Assembly: GCA_963971425.1 (NCBI GenBank)
Contig: OZ020526.1
Span: 17,823,173-17,887,172, forward strand
Direction of reading: 5' to 3'
Origin: Bryoerythrophyllum caledonicum
Lineage: Eukaryota; Streptophyta; Bryopsida; Pottiales; Pottiaceae
Length of the DNA: 64,000 nucleotides
The notes below the pieces were generated by a model, which was not told the DNA's origin, searched no databases, and saw nothing but the letters and a program-made list of their open reading frames with translations. Shown piece by piece: positions 20,182-31,895 of the stretch (positions are counted from its first letter, which is position 1; each line of letters begins with the position of its first letter). The position numbers and the translations under genes were made by a program.

Positions 20182-21857
20182 ATGTTTGACGGTCCTTCAC
20201 CAAGTAAGTTAGGTGTCATGCTTCCCGTAATACCTTGCATCATGCTGAAGGTTACTGCAACCGTTTCCTGGATTTTCATCATTTGAAGCCTGAGGTCTTT
20301 GAGTTCTTGAGCTTTCTCCTCCGCAAGTGCTTTTGCCTCTTCTCTCAGGACCTTATTGTTGGCTTCAAAGGCTTCCACCAGGTCTTTTTTGGTGATCACA
20401 TCTGAAGGAGCTTGGAGCTGGAAGGTCTCTACTGTGTTCACTATAGCCTTGTTTACGTCGCTAAATCCGTACTCCGTTAGTTGGGCTTGAGATGGGGGGT
20501 TAGCTCCGTCTATGCTTCTAATGTGGGGTGCGAACAGCACAAAGTGTCCATCAACTGGGACGGTCTTGTTGACAAAGGTCCTGTAAGCTATTGGGTTAGA
20601 ACACACCACGTTAGCGCTACCATTGTGGCACGTTCCTACTTCTTTATGATACCAAATGGAGCTAACTCCGTTAGCGCCTATAATCTTCCTGATGGCGTTT
20701 GTGGTGTCCTGAATAGGGAGGAGTAGGGGGAGATGGGAGAGGGTGAGGGTAAGCGCATCTTTTTTTGCCTTTTGTTCCTTGCTCATGGGCATTCTCCCTT
20801 TCCCGTGTGTGAGCTTTAGTTGAATAATCTCTTGGTGCGCCGTCACTTGCTGGCACTCGATCTTCTGTGCTTGTTGTGGTGTTGTTGACATGATGAAGGC
20901 AAAAGCTTCATCTCTTGTTTTTTGCACACCTGTGATTTCGAACTCGTGCCCCCTCTTAAAGCTGGACACGAGGATCTCTTTGAAAAGATTGTTAGCTGAA
21001 ATGCCACATAGAGAAGGAGATTGAATTTTTACTGATAGACTAGAGTTGCAAGCAATGCTGTTGTAGGACTTGCACACCTTACCTACTACGTCATTTTCGT
21101 CAATCTTCAGTATAGAGGGTCGAAGTCCTTTGAGAAGAATAAGACCATCCAGCTCAGGTCGCATGAGATGGAGTTTAATCAATCCTGACCAAACATGTTT
21201 ACGTCCGCCTCCTGCTTTAAAGCTCAAACAATGAATAGATATAGGTTCTATGATTTTCTTACCAGTTTGGATGTTCATTTTCTGAAGACGAGCTGCTACC
21301 ATTGCTTTGACGTCGTCGTGCATCATGGGGTGAGCAGGTAGTTCAAACTGGATCGCTATGTGGAAGTCCAGCGCTAAACCTGTGTTTTTATCAACCTTGA
21401 TGTTAGCAGGAACCTGAGTCAGATTGAAATGCTGACCTCCGAGGCCTCCAGCAGCTCTTGATAGTGGGTAGAGTATTTGGGGGATGCGCGGAAAGGCAAT
21501 TCTGGCGTTTTTGATTTCCCAGGCTTCTTCCTCTTCAATACCTCTGGTCATCATGTCGTCAATAGTTTCGCCAGAGAATAGTACGTCCAGTCCTTCCGCC
21601 ACTGCCAAGTCTTCCATCACCTGAAAACCAAACCAGAACTTGAAAGAAGTAAAGTCAGGCACACTAGTGGATATCTTACATGTTTCCTCCATAACTTCTT
21701 CAATCATAACTCCTTTCAATTTCTTGCTGGAGGTTGAGTTAGTCTCGTTCGCCTTGTCTGCTTGTTCAGCTTGGAGGCGTTTAAGGGTTTCTGGCAAGGG
21801 TTCTATGTCCATTCTATCGCTAAAGGTGAGGCCTTTCTGAGAATTTCTGTGGTCCAT
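20178..21857 (-). CDS. LINE ORF1 (559 aa)
   Basis: Starts MDHRNSQKGLTFSDRMDIEP at 21857; the frame is open upstream to 22904, but that part is Pro/Arg-rich and may be untranslated leader. Middle parts such as FHIAIQFELPAHPMMHDDVK, ISIHCLSFKAGGG and FEITGVQKTRDEAFAFIMS look globular, and the C-terminus (KKDLVEAFEANNKVLREEAK onward to MMKIQE) is a clear coiled coil, fitting the RNA-binding, multimerising ORF1 protein of LINEs. I saw no CCHC knuckle. It is intact in this copy, unlike ORF2. Assignment rests on position just upstream of the other LINE frames on the same strand; the fold is not recognised. Confidence 0.65.
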   Translation of the reverse strand: MDHRNSQKGLTFSDRMDIEPLPETLKRLQAEQADKANETNSTSSKKLKGVMIEEVMEETCKISTSVPDFTSFKFWFGFQVMEDLAVAEGLDVLFSGETIDDMMTRGIEEEEAWEIKNARIAFPRIPQILYPLSRAAGGLGGQHFNLTQVPANIKVDKNTGLALDFHIAIQFELPAHPMMHDDVKAMVAARLQKMNIQTGKKIIEPISIHCLSFKAGGGRKHVWSGLIKLHLMRPELDGLILLKGLRPSILKIDENDVVGKVCKSYNSIACNSSLSVKIQSPSLCGISANNLFKEILVSSFKRGHEFEITGVQKTRDEAFAFIMSTTPQQAQKIECQQVTAHQEIIQLKLTHGKGRMPMSKEQKAKKDALTLTLSHLPLLLPIQDTTNAIRKIIGANGVSSIWYHKEVGTCHNGSANVVCSNPIAYRTFVNKTVPVDGHFVLFAPHIRSIDGANPPSQAQLTEYGFSDVNKAIVNTVETFQLQAPSDVITKKDLVEAFEANNKVLREEAKALAEEKAQELKDLRLQMMKIQETVAVTFSMMQGITGSMTPNLLGEGPSNM

Positions 21858-24240
21858 TTCTGCTGTTGAGAAATCAGACCTAATCTTACGTACCTTACTT
21901 GTTTGTGTCGGGTGGAAGATTCGGGAGTAGAAGGTCGCAAGTGGGAGGTTGGTGGTCGCCGCAGGGAGGTCGCTACGTACTAGAGAGGGGTCACTGGGTG
22001 GTTTAAAAAGGTCGTTATGTGTTATAGCGGGGTAACCAGGTACTAAGAGAAGGTCGTTGGTCCGTATGGGAAGGTCGTTGAATAGTAGAGGGTGGTCCCT
22101 ATTGACTGGTTGAGGTCGCGGGTGAGGTCGTGGGTAGTAGGAGGTAGGTCCTAGGTGGGTGGAATTCGGAGGGTCGATAGGGAAGTATGGGGTTAGTACC
22201 GTTGGTGAGGAGGTCGCAAAGGTGGGTCGCTGAGGGTCACAGAGAGATCGACGTAATGGTCTCTGGTGTTGTTCTTGCCGTTGAGGGTTTTGTTGTTGTA
22301 GATCCCGTTTTGGTCCTCGTTGTGTGTGTGGGGTTGCCGCAGCGCTATGCAGCGTGTATCGTCGCCGAGGGCGTGGTAATTGGTGGTTCTCTGTCTGGCG
22401 AGCTCCGTTGCGCTGGACTTGGGCCTTCACCACCCGTGGTTGTTGTGGTGACAGTGGCTCTCGATCGAGTGATATCTCTTTACTTCTCTTGTTCTTGTAG
22501 ATGAGGTCTAGGGTTCGAGGCTCTTCTCTGCTGGCTTTTGTTGGTAATACTGTCTGTAAGGTCCAGTAGAAGGTCCAGTACACTATACTGATCTGGGTTA
22601 CTTCGGTGGGAAGTGTTGTTCGGTGCAGTGCCTTTGTTTCTCTGATTTCGCTTCTTGTTATGTTGTGGGTGTCTCTGATGCGCAGATATCTTCGGTCGTC
22701 CTGAGTTACTGATTTGAGCGTCTGTTGATGCAGGGGGCGTCGCTCTTGAACGACGTGATCTAAGTTACTGTAGCTGTATCTACTAGTTAGACTGAAGTTT
22801 TGAAGATGTAGGTTGCAACAGACTTGGTTAGATCTCGTCCATTCCCACGTTATGTATAGATAGGTTGTACTATTTTGTCTACTGATGACAATTTCTAGTA
22901 TCAAGAGTATGCATGGATTTTGACGTGAACAGTGGAAATGAATTCTACTGTTAGAAGTATGAGAGGGGTTGAGAGAGACTGTATCTGATATTTTTGTCGT
23001 TTTGGTGCGGATTATTGTGGTCGGATCTTGTTCTCCAGTCTTTCTCTTTTCACCTCCATGGTTGTGGTGCTCCCAGATCTGGTCTACTGCTTTGATGCAT
23101 GCGCATTGTTGACGTTGGTTTCTGTATGCGCACTGTGCTTGACTGTTGTCAGGACCTGCGAGAGTAATAATCAGCAGTTTTGTTCTAACTTCCTTGTTTC
23201 TGTGTGTAGGGTATGTATTGGTTCTTTTTGTTAGTTGATGTATACTTATCGACTTGTGTCTACAGTTAATTCGGTGGCACTGTGGCGTGTGTTTCCTGTT
23301 CCTACAGGGTGTGTGCTTAATGTGTATGTGTGGGCCTGTTCTGAATTGCTTACTAGGTGTGAGTTTACTACGTGAGCCTGGGTGTGTTTTCTAACTATGG
23401 GGAATTTGTTGCAGGTTATGCTGGCTTCTAGTTTTAGGACAGTGTGGGCATGAGTATATCTAGAGGGAGTGCAAGCTACATAACTAAAAACAAAGTAAGG
23501 AGCAGATAAAATTACTAAGCAAGGCAACAATGGTAATGCGTCCAGCAGGGAAATGAAAATATGAGAAGATGTGCAAACAACGAGGGAGTTAGAGATAGCC
23601 TGGTCTGCAGGTCGGCAGTCGAGCGGTCGTGTTTTCTTGTAGATCGTTTCTCCTTCCTCTTGCAACGTTGTCCGCGTCGTCTCGTGGTTTGAAATCCTGA
23701 TACTGCTGTTTCTTCCTCTAATGGCTTCTAAGCTTGAGTATCTGGATCAGGGAGGATGGGGAGACTTTTGTAGGACTTGGTAGATCTAAGTTTTCGATCT
23801 GGGGCAGATCTGATCATTGAGGTCAGGATGCTTTGTGTGTGTGGCCAACACTAGTCCCAGGCTTTCAGTACACTCCACACTAACCACATGTCCATATGCC
23901 ACAATGATCTAGCTAACCCCAATGAACGTCTGTGAGCTGCTTCAGGCAATCTTGCTTGTAGCACACTCTGATCTGGGCCGGATCTGACTTCTAAGGTAGG
24001 AGATCTATGTGACCAACACAAGCTCCCTGCTTTCAGACTTACTTCGCACAGATCTAGTGTCAAACTCCCTCTTTCAGCATCACCAGCCCAGATCTAACGT
24101 TTTTAGCTGCTTCCAACCTTCACTACACTTCGACCAGTCCTACCTCACAAAATAGATGCATGGGGAGCTCTTCAACAAGGCCAGCTACCTCTTGTTGCCC
24201 CTAAACCTCTGTTCTGCGGCTAAGTCTTTCCACCTCCCCT
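21858..24240 (-). other. Probable LINE 5' leader and flank
   Basis: To 22904 it is in frame with ORF1 and Pro/Arg-rich (PRPHPRPQPV, RRRYTLHSAAATPH). From 23.8 to 24.06 kb two related segments of roughly 160-180 bp each carry CCAACAC...CTTTCAG and AGATCTG motifs, possibly tandem promoter units. The exact element start was not found. Confidence 0.4.
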
Positions 24241-24406
24241 CACCAGAAATTTCGGACCTCACACAGCCATCTCTCTATGTCCACCGGACATATGTTGGTC
24301 TATGTAGCACCTGATATTTGAAATTAGAAGATCCGCACTGATCCGCAATGCAAGTTTCTGGGTTTGCGGACTCTTGACATGAATGGAGATTATGATCAAG
24401 AGATTA

Positions 24407-24673
<267 letters not shown>

Positions 24674-25216
24674 CTAAGACACAACTCCTCTTGTGTCAAA
24701 AACAGTAATAATCAGGCACCGAAACGTATACGAACGAAGAACGCCCCTCGCTTCACCTCAACTTTAGCCCAAATTCAGCTGCTCATGATAACCCTACTGA
24801 AAATGCATACTAATTCGTAACCACCGAATGCATATTGATTAGTAACCCTGACCTAAAGTTCTTGCTCCCAGAGTCGGCATAGCAGAATAGGCGCATGAAT
24901 GCACAAACTTGACAAATGACTACTGTAAAGTCATTCGTATCCATCATCTTCGGTGACAAAGGGCACAAAATCATGATACAATGTGGAAACCTAAACCACA
25001 CAAACTGAGAAACGGACACAACAAAAGAATTCCAGATCTACTACGAACTGACAATTAGAATGGTGTCCTCTTGAATATCAAGGCCAGCGAGTTGCGTAAG
25101 CTCCAACACCTTCTGTTGCTTTGTAAATGCAATCACATCTCACCCATCAACAATATGGTAACCCGAAATCCCCAAAAACTCAACCCCAAACCTCCAACTA
25201 GAGCATCGACCCCCTG

Positions 25217-25225
25217 AAACCCTAA
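25217..25225 (-). promoter_or_regulatory. Telo-box AAACCCTAA upstream of RIO2
   Basis: AAACCCTAA lies about 570 bp upstream of the RIO2 start codon. Telo-boxes are frequent in promoters of plant ribosome-biogenesis and ribosomal-protein genes. One short motif is weak evidence. Confidence 0.3.
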
Positions 25226-25324
25226 TCTCAAACCTTGGAGATCAGTCATTCCTAACATGGGTCAGGTTGGAAAAAACAAATATTGTCAGGTCAGTATGAC
25301 AAGAAAAACCACCCAAAAAAAAAA

Positions 25325-25510
25325 GGACGGGGCCAGGATGGGGACAGGAACGGGGATGGGGACAGGAACGGGGATGGGGACAGGAACGGGGATGGGGACA
25401 GGAACGGGGACGGGAACGGGGACGGAGATGGGGACGGGGACGGGGATAGGGACGGGGACGGGGATGGGGATGGGGACGGGGGACAAGGACGGGGGGTCGA
25501 TGGATTGGAG
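25325..25510 (+). repeat. G-rich minisatellite (GGGGAC / GGGGAT)
   Basis: An 18-bp unit ACGGGGATGGGGACAGGA is repeated about three times, then degenerates into GGGGACGGGGAT hexamers. Runs of four G at regular 6-base spacing could form G-quadruplexes on the plus strand. Frames open across it (Gly-Asp-Gly or Pro-Val-Pro) are by-products. Confidence 0.9.
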
Positions 25511-25559
25511 GGAGAGGGCTAGGGGACGGGGAGGTGGGGACTCAACACAAAAAAATGTT

Positions 25560-26724
25560 GTGTCCGGAGGACACGGGTACCCCACTAGTTCTAATATAGA
25601 TAATTAAGTTTATAAAGGAGTTTATTTAATACTAAAAAAATTCAAATACAAAATGAAATACATGCAATAATGGCCAATATTGATTCACGTTTGTCACTTA
25701 TGATGTCCACTAATATTCCATGCTATCAATTCCACAAAGGATTATCAAATGCCATTCTCACAAGAAAACATCTATTTTTCCACAGTTTGAGATTTATCTC
25801 AAGTACACAAAGGTTGATTTCCATTGATGAAAGGCATACACATGTTCAAGATGATGGTTTACAATACCATAAAGACAACACTAAAGAAAATTGGCTTCAT
25901 TCCAAATTGTGTATCTTTTGAAAGCTCTCATACCAATCTTGAACAAAAGTGAGTATGAAGGCACTCTATTTTGGCATTTGATATCTTCCAAACCACAATT
26001 CAACTCCACCTCAAACTTTTCAGCATTGTGTAATACATCATGTACTACAACTTTGATTTGTACACATTTCGGTTTTGCCCACCTATACTCATGGTATGAT
26101 TTTTTGAATGGAAGTGAGTAAAAATTGTACTCGGTTTTGTTTGTCACTGTATCTTTGGTATATTTTTAAATTTTTGGAAAGAATTTGTTCATTGAATAAA
26201 TATTTTACTTACGCATGAATATTTTACAACCTTGGTAAACTCCAGACTTATCAAATGGGCATATACACAAACAAACGAAGACAATAGCACGTCTTTTCAA
26301 GACAACCATCAATATCCCTTTTTCTTTTCATTAGGTAAGTTTTATATAATATTATAAAATCTATGTCTATCTTTATAAAGAATGATCAAATAATATTGGT
26401 GAAATTGCCTTTTCTTGTTTAATAACTCATTTAAGAACTTGAAATGCATATCCAAGAGTTTAAAAAAGTGTATCACAGACTACAACAAATGGACCATAGT
26501 ATCTATTTAACTTCTCTCAACATAGCTAATGAGTCTTGGTATCAGTATGATTGCCATAGTTCCTAGTATTGCAACCGGTACTAATAAATATGTCTACCCT
26601 AAATAGGGCTTATTATCATTCAAAATATTTAATTTTCACACCAATGAATGCAAAAATGATACAAAGTTTGTCACTTCATGGAATCAACAAAAAGTCAAAA
26701 TTTCACATAAGGGCTCATTTACAT
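25560..26724. other. AT-rich intergenic sequence
   Basis: Short open frames only, with no recognisable domain. I see no gene here. Confidence 0.4.
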
Positions 26725-26811
26725 GTGATTCCCCTTCTAGAAGCATCGTTTTTGAAAGTCATCGCATGCAAAAATGCAAAACACAATTGCCATGCAAGGT
26801 AACGTCCTTGT
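26725..26811 (+). repeat. Direct repeat, copy A
   Basis: An 86-bp stretch containing CGCATGCAAAAATGCAAAAC recurs, diverged by roughly a fifth, at 28561-28645 on the far side of the CACTA element and the tRNA-like relic. Confidence 0.7.
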
Positions 26812-26944
26812 CTCAGTAAATCCCAATTTACGGAAGTGTTTGTCCTTGTGACTTGTTGTTAGGGATAAAGCCTCTAGAACCTTTTACTTACCTATTACAT
26901 TAAGCTAGGGTATATATATGAATCGACACTTAAAGAGTTGTTGG

Positions 26945-28316
26945 CACTATAAGAAACCCGTGTTTTTTGTGACAGGGCAACTAACGTGCAATTATGTTTT
27001 GTGCAGCATCCGGCACATCGACGTTGACGTCCAAAAAAATCCGTTATAATTGACATGCTAAAAACATGCCAAAATCTCAAAAAACAGGCCCACGTTTTTT
27101 AAAACATCACAAAAACTTGGGGGTTGAAGGTATTAAAAATCTGCCATGTGGCTGCCACGTCGCGTCCACGTCATCGCCACATGGACGGGCAGTGCCACAT
27201 CCCCAACTTTTTCATCCGGGCCCTTGGTAATGTGGCCCATGATGTGGCGCATGACGTGGCATTAGATTGTGACTAGGCTTGCATACGTGGACCCGCCATT
27301 TTATGACGTGGCACCTTTAAAATATGACGTGTCACTTTTTTAAATATGACGTGGCATGTCCAATCAGCATAGTTTAATGCAATAATTAATTGTGGACAGT
27401 GTAAATTGGGACGTCATTTCTAGCACGGTATGTTTTCTGTGACGTTCGTTATGACGTTTTTTGTGACGTTTGTTGAGATGGAGGTCACCAAAAGCAAGCA
27501 CCAAGTCAGCAAAAGCAAGTGCCATGTCACCAAAAAGAAGCGCCATGTCATCAAAAAGTACCGTATCACTTTAAGTTTCAAGGGTAATTCAAATTCATCC
27601 AAATAGATGGATGAAAGTGAATCACTCTTGATTCAAGTGTGATGAGATAGGAGAGAAGGCCTTACATATATATACAATGGGATGCTCAAGTGGTGACAAT
27701 CCATATGGGATTATTGGATTTGTCATGGTGTTAGCCTCGTGTTAGCATAAACATTAAAATGTCACAGTAGACGTCCATCCAGACGTCTGTTCCAACATTC
27801 TCTTTGCCTACGTGGCAGCTGATTTCAACCTTGCCTACGTGGCACAAACATTTTTAAAAGAATCCAATTTCTACCTTGCCTACGTGGCTCAAACATGTTT
27901 TTTGTGATGTCAGTAAGGACATCCACGTTTTTTGTGACGTCAGTAACGACATCCACGTTTTTATTTTTGTAGGGTTCAGCCCATCTCCATTGTGTTTTAA
28001 CCGTTGGGCAGTGTTTTACGGGAGGTTGCAGTAACAATCTCGAAGTTACTCATAATAAAGCTGAAACCCCCCTACCGACGTGGCATTGTCACCTTTCTGA
28101 CGACGTTGTCTAAAACATGACTATGTTCACTAGGACGTCCCGCAAAACAAATACGTTTATGCTAACATCTCTGCGTTTTTCCGCCAATTTTTCCATGTTT
28201 GGTGCAACATCCACCAGAATTCGAGAGCCCAAGGCTCGGCCCGTTCGCAAAAACATGTTTTGAAAAACACACTTGATCACAGCTAACGTCACAAAAATCA
28301 CGGGTTTCTTATAGTG
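26945..28316. mobile_element. Non-autonomous CACTA (EnSpm) element, 1.37 kb
   Basis: The ends are CACTATAAGAAACCCGTG and its near-exact inverse, flanked by a 3-bp duplication TGG (26942-26944 and 28317-28319), the signature of the CACTA superfamily. The interior has many subterminal copies of GTGACGT and CTACGTGGC on both strands and no transposase. It is probably a deletion derivative mobilised in trans. Confidence 0.88.
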
Positions 28317-28356
28317 TGGGTCTCGACAGTGCATATCAATGCATATTGAATTGGCA

Positions 28357-28430
28357 ACTGGAATAGCTCAGTTGGTTAGAGCGTGTGTTTGTTAACCACA
28401 AGGTCGAAGGTTCTACCCCACCATTTTTGT
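28357..28430 (+). tRNA. tRNA-Asn(GUU)-like sequence, probably a relic
   Basis: It contains TAGCTCAGTTGGTTAGAGCG (D arm, A box), a GTT anticodon at 28391-28393 in TTGTTAA, ACCACAAGGTCG, and a TTCTACC T loop. It matches plant tRNA-Asn closely in the middle, but the acceptor stem fails to pair (ACTGGAA against ATTTTTG), the anticodon stem has one mismatch and the T loop has TTCT for TTCG. It is therefore likely a pseudogene or the head of a tRNA-derived SINE. It begins 40 bp beyond the CACTA end. Confidence 0.6.
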
Positions 28431-28560
28431 TTTTGTAGTACCCGGTGACCTTAAACTTGTCAAAAAATTGGAAAGTCGTGAGAGAACCAAATTGAAAAAG
28501 AAACAGGATTATCAAAGCGGTTTGTTGTAAACAACATTGTGCATTATTCTCTCCTCTCTA

Positions 28561-28645
28561 TGTGATTCTCCTATAAGCATCATTTTTTAAAGTCATTGCA
28601 CGCAAAAATGCAAAACACAACTGTCATGCCAAGAAATGTCCTTGA
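28561..28645 (+). repeat. Direct repeat, copy B
   Basis: Partner of 26725-26811. The sequence between 28646 and 28960 is AT-rich with no gene. Confidence 0.7.
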
Positions 28646-28969
28646 CTTTGAAAATATTTTCTTACACTTTTGTTGGTTGGTATAGAAAGCTATGTAGGAG
28701 AAAAGGTTTGGGGGCATGTTTGAATATTCATTATTTTTTTCTCTCAACCTCATTTGGTCTGGATCACATTTATTTATAATGTAATTCCGTAATTAATAAT
28801 AACTCGTTCCTTTTTTTATTAAATATAGTAGTTTTTTTCTTAATTTTGTAATGTTTATGATTAGATCGTTAACTGTGTTTCCAAGCGTGCTACAATCATC
28901 TTTGTCAATTCCATTGATACCGTTTTCTTTTGATATTACTAGAACACATACTAGGCAAAATTGCATCCC

Positions 28970-31895
28970 TTTAGGAGTTGGAAGAACTTGACTTAGGTGT
29001 CAACAAATTGGTGGGCTCATTTCAGGCGTGGCTTGGAGGCCCTTCACACTCAAGCAACTTTGGCTTACAGGTAATTCATTTAGTGGTGAGAAAATGTTAC
29101 TTGCCTTTACGGAATTATGAACGTAGTGTCTTAAAAAATTTAATGCCGCATGCAATTGCAATTTACATTGTTGATTTTAACAAGGATCATGTGTATAAAG
29201 ATTTTGATTTATTTAAATGTCATGGTATTGAAATAAGGTAGGGTGGTGTAGTATAGATAATATTGTTGTCAATTAAATCAATCAAAACACCCCACGCAAT
29301 TCAACTCTAAAAACTTCTTATTGAAAATGGATCCGTTCGTTTAGTGTGTAGGTAGCTTAAGGTCACATGAAGGTAGTAATTGTATTTTTATTGAATTAAA
29401 TCAAGGTATGTTCTTTAAGAAATTAATTATCAACCGGGGAGCACTCTTAGTCCAATCAATTTGATAGTATCTTTAGTATCCAGTTGATGTATCCGTGATC
29501 AAATTGATAGTCACACAATTGCAGATTCATTTACTTTATTCAATATTATGAATTGTGTAATGCCGTGTTGCATAATTGAAATTAGGGTTTTGATACTTAG
29601 CTCATGCAATTCTCCCGTTAACTCTTTACTCCATCATTACTTCTTATAATCTGATCTCAATCTCCAATTGAGAACACTTTGCGTATGTAAAATGCATTGA
29701 TTACCATTCATAGACTCCCATGAGTCAACTTACAATCTTGATCTTCCTAAATGCAAAGACTTAATAAATCCCAATCTTAGTTATAGTGTTCTATTTGATG
29801 AAGGTTGCGCACACCTCATATCAAATAGAATATCCTCGATTAGATTACTGTCTTTACATATCAAACTATTCAGTAAATCATCTAATAGATATGGTTGGCC
29901 AAACACATATCCAATAGAACAGAATTCAATCAATCATTCACATTTTCTTTTGACTATGTATTTCCTATCTATAATTTAAATATTGTATGTTAACCTCACT
30001 CTTGGCAACACACATGTTAAATCTAGTTGATAGAAATTCATGTCATAGCTATCGTAGGATCGTCATCTCTACAATTAACTTCCCTAATCCATTGGATAAT
30101 CACGGTTGTAACTCTCATTCAACCTTAGACCTCTTTTGGACTCCACTTATCAACTTGATCTCTCTTATCTGGTTGATACTACAACCACAGTTTTCAACTA
30201 ACATCCCCAACTATGACTCAACGTACCACCCTATAACAACTGTGACTTCTATTTGATACTATAATCAGGGTGTATGCATCAGTGAATCTAGTTGATATGT
30301 CACAATTGAACACAAACTCATCCAACGATTTGACTCATATCCAGTTGATCACACATCAATTTGATATTGTATATATAGTAATTCAGTTGATGTATCACAA
30401 TGTAAATGCTATCACTATATAATAATGAAGCTCCATAATTGACAACAAAGTATGATCAAGTAGATTCAAGCTAAGATGATGACTTACACTATAAAATATA
30501 ATCGCTCAAAACTATGTGTGTAGTGTTTCTTCTCTCCTTCATTCTTTATCTTATAGTCCTAGGTAGTTATATAATTATGCCTTTTCATATCCTAACTACC
30601 AAAACTATTTTACATATCCATTTGATTCACATTCACTTGTCCAAACCTAATTCAAGTGGATTTAGAGACCCTATTTACACCGAAACAACGATAACTACAT
30701 CAATTTAAAAAAGTTACTACTACATGTAGGTAGAATGATTATATCCTTAATGTTGACATGTGATCTTTATATTTTCGTCAATGGTTGTGTTTTTATCCAC
30801 GCTACAGCCATCCTTGTTAATTCTATTGATACCTTTTTGTTTTGATACTACTAGCTCACATACCAAGCTAATTTTCCATCCTTTAAGAAGTTGGAACTAC
30901 TTGATTTAGATAGCAACACATTGTGGGGTCCATTCCAACTTAGTTTGAAGGCTTTTCATCACTTAGTAAGAGTCTTCAGCTTTTGTGCAATGCATTTAGT
31001 GGTGAAAAATTGCTACTTGTCTTCTTGAAATCATGTGAATATGTAAACCAGAGAAATATCTTCCATCCACTCTTACCAATACACTACCAGCCAAAAAAGA
31101 TGGAAGTTATTTATGTCATTTACGTATCTATATGGTTTTACACAATCACTTTAAAGGGCCAATACCATAATAGATTGAAGAGTTGAAAATCTTGCAAGTA
31201 TTGGACTTCTCACACAATATTCTTATTGGAACTATCCTTCAAATTTTTGGTAAATTATAATGTTGGTTATAAAGTGCAATCAAATAATGTTTTGTGTTCA
31301 CTGAAATTAAACCTGAAAACTAGTTGTTTCTAACAACTAGAGAGCAAGGTATGGATCAATATTTTTCCTATATTTTATTGGCAACCACATATGTGGATGT
31401 CTTATCAAATGCATTGGAGGGCAAAAATTCCATTGGGAATCACAAAATTTGTTGGATTGAAATATCTAATTTTATCCAACAATAAACTAAAGGGGATGTA
31501 TCTTTAGCATTTCAATATATTGAGGAATTGGAAACCTTAGACTTCTCACAAAATGAACTTACTGAAGCAATTCCTATGAAAGTATCATTCACACTTGGTA
31601 CTTTCAATGTCTCATACAACAACCTCAACGGTACCATTCTTTTAAGAAACCAATTCATGAATACTTTTGGAGTATGTTCCTATTTGCCTAGAAATCCAAG
31701 TTTGTGTGGAGATTTCATCAAAAGGCCATGTGTTGTAGACAACATGCAACTTACAATTAGTGATACTTCATGCAATGAATATCAAATCTTTAACTATGCA
31801 TCACTTCAAGCTTTTGGGATTGGACTCATGTATGGATTCTCTATTTTGGCAGCCATATTACTTACATGGGCTCCGGCTTTTGGTTATGTGTTTTA
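28970..31895 (+). pseudogene. LRR receptor-like protein, decayed
   Basis: Leucine-rich repeat blocks appear in several short open stretches: ELEELDLGVNKLVGSFQAWL (28975-29034), LELLDLDSNTLWGPFQLSL (about 30890-30950), LQVLDFSHNILIGTI (about 31190-31235) and, in the last 122-codon frame (31528-31896), LETLDFSQNELTEAIP, FNVSYNNLNGTI and RNPSLCGDF. A single transmembrane segment (about GIGLMYGFSILAAILL) and a short tail end it, as in receptor-like proteins without a kinase. The first two blocks share upstream flanks, so an intron-exon unit was duplicated. About 1.5 kb of AT-rich DNA (29250-30780) with no gene separates them. Stops and missing repeats show it is not functional. Confidence 0.75.

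Larger units (their letters stand above)
1..22904 (-). mobile_element. Large non-LTR retrotransposon (LINE) with RNase H and two nuclease types
   Basis: Reading right to left on the minus strand, the parts are ORF1, a basic-repeat frame, a segment with 2A-like motifs, an APE-type endonuclease, a reverse transcriptase, RNase H, a CCHC-like finger and a PD-(D/E)XK-like nuclease. The element is split by a 9.77-kb DNA transposon at 1462-11229, and the reading frame resumes exactly across the target duplication. ORF2 has two in-frame TGA codons (16454-16456 and 11975-11977) and two frame changes (near 13.52 and 12.4 kb), so this copy is decayed but not ancient. The 3' end lies beyond position 1. 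The 5' end was not located; it lies somewhere between 22.9 and 24.24 kb. Having both APE and restriction-like nucleases recalls the Dualen/RandI group of green algae, but the clade is an inference. Confidence 0.85.

Noticed and set aside
25028-25140. Short minus-strand reading DVIAFTKQQKVLELTQLAGL ending in a stop
   Set aside because: Looks protein-like, but it is preceded by a stop, is not recognised and lies in the likely RIO2 promoter or leader region; too little to call a gene.
25257-25607. Open frames rich in Gly-Asp or Pro-Val-Pro
   Set aside because: They are by-products of the hexamer G-rich minisatellite and are open in several frames at once.
28357-28430. Functional tRNA-Asn gene
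   Set aside because: The acceptor stem cannot pair and the T loop deviates.
29250-30780. LTR retrotransposon in the AT-rich stretch inside the LRR relic
   Set aside because: Some short GTTGAT-type motifs recur, but I found no long terminal repeats, primer site or protein domains.
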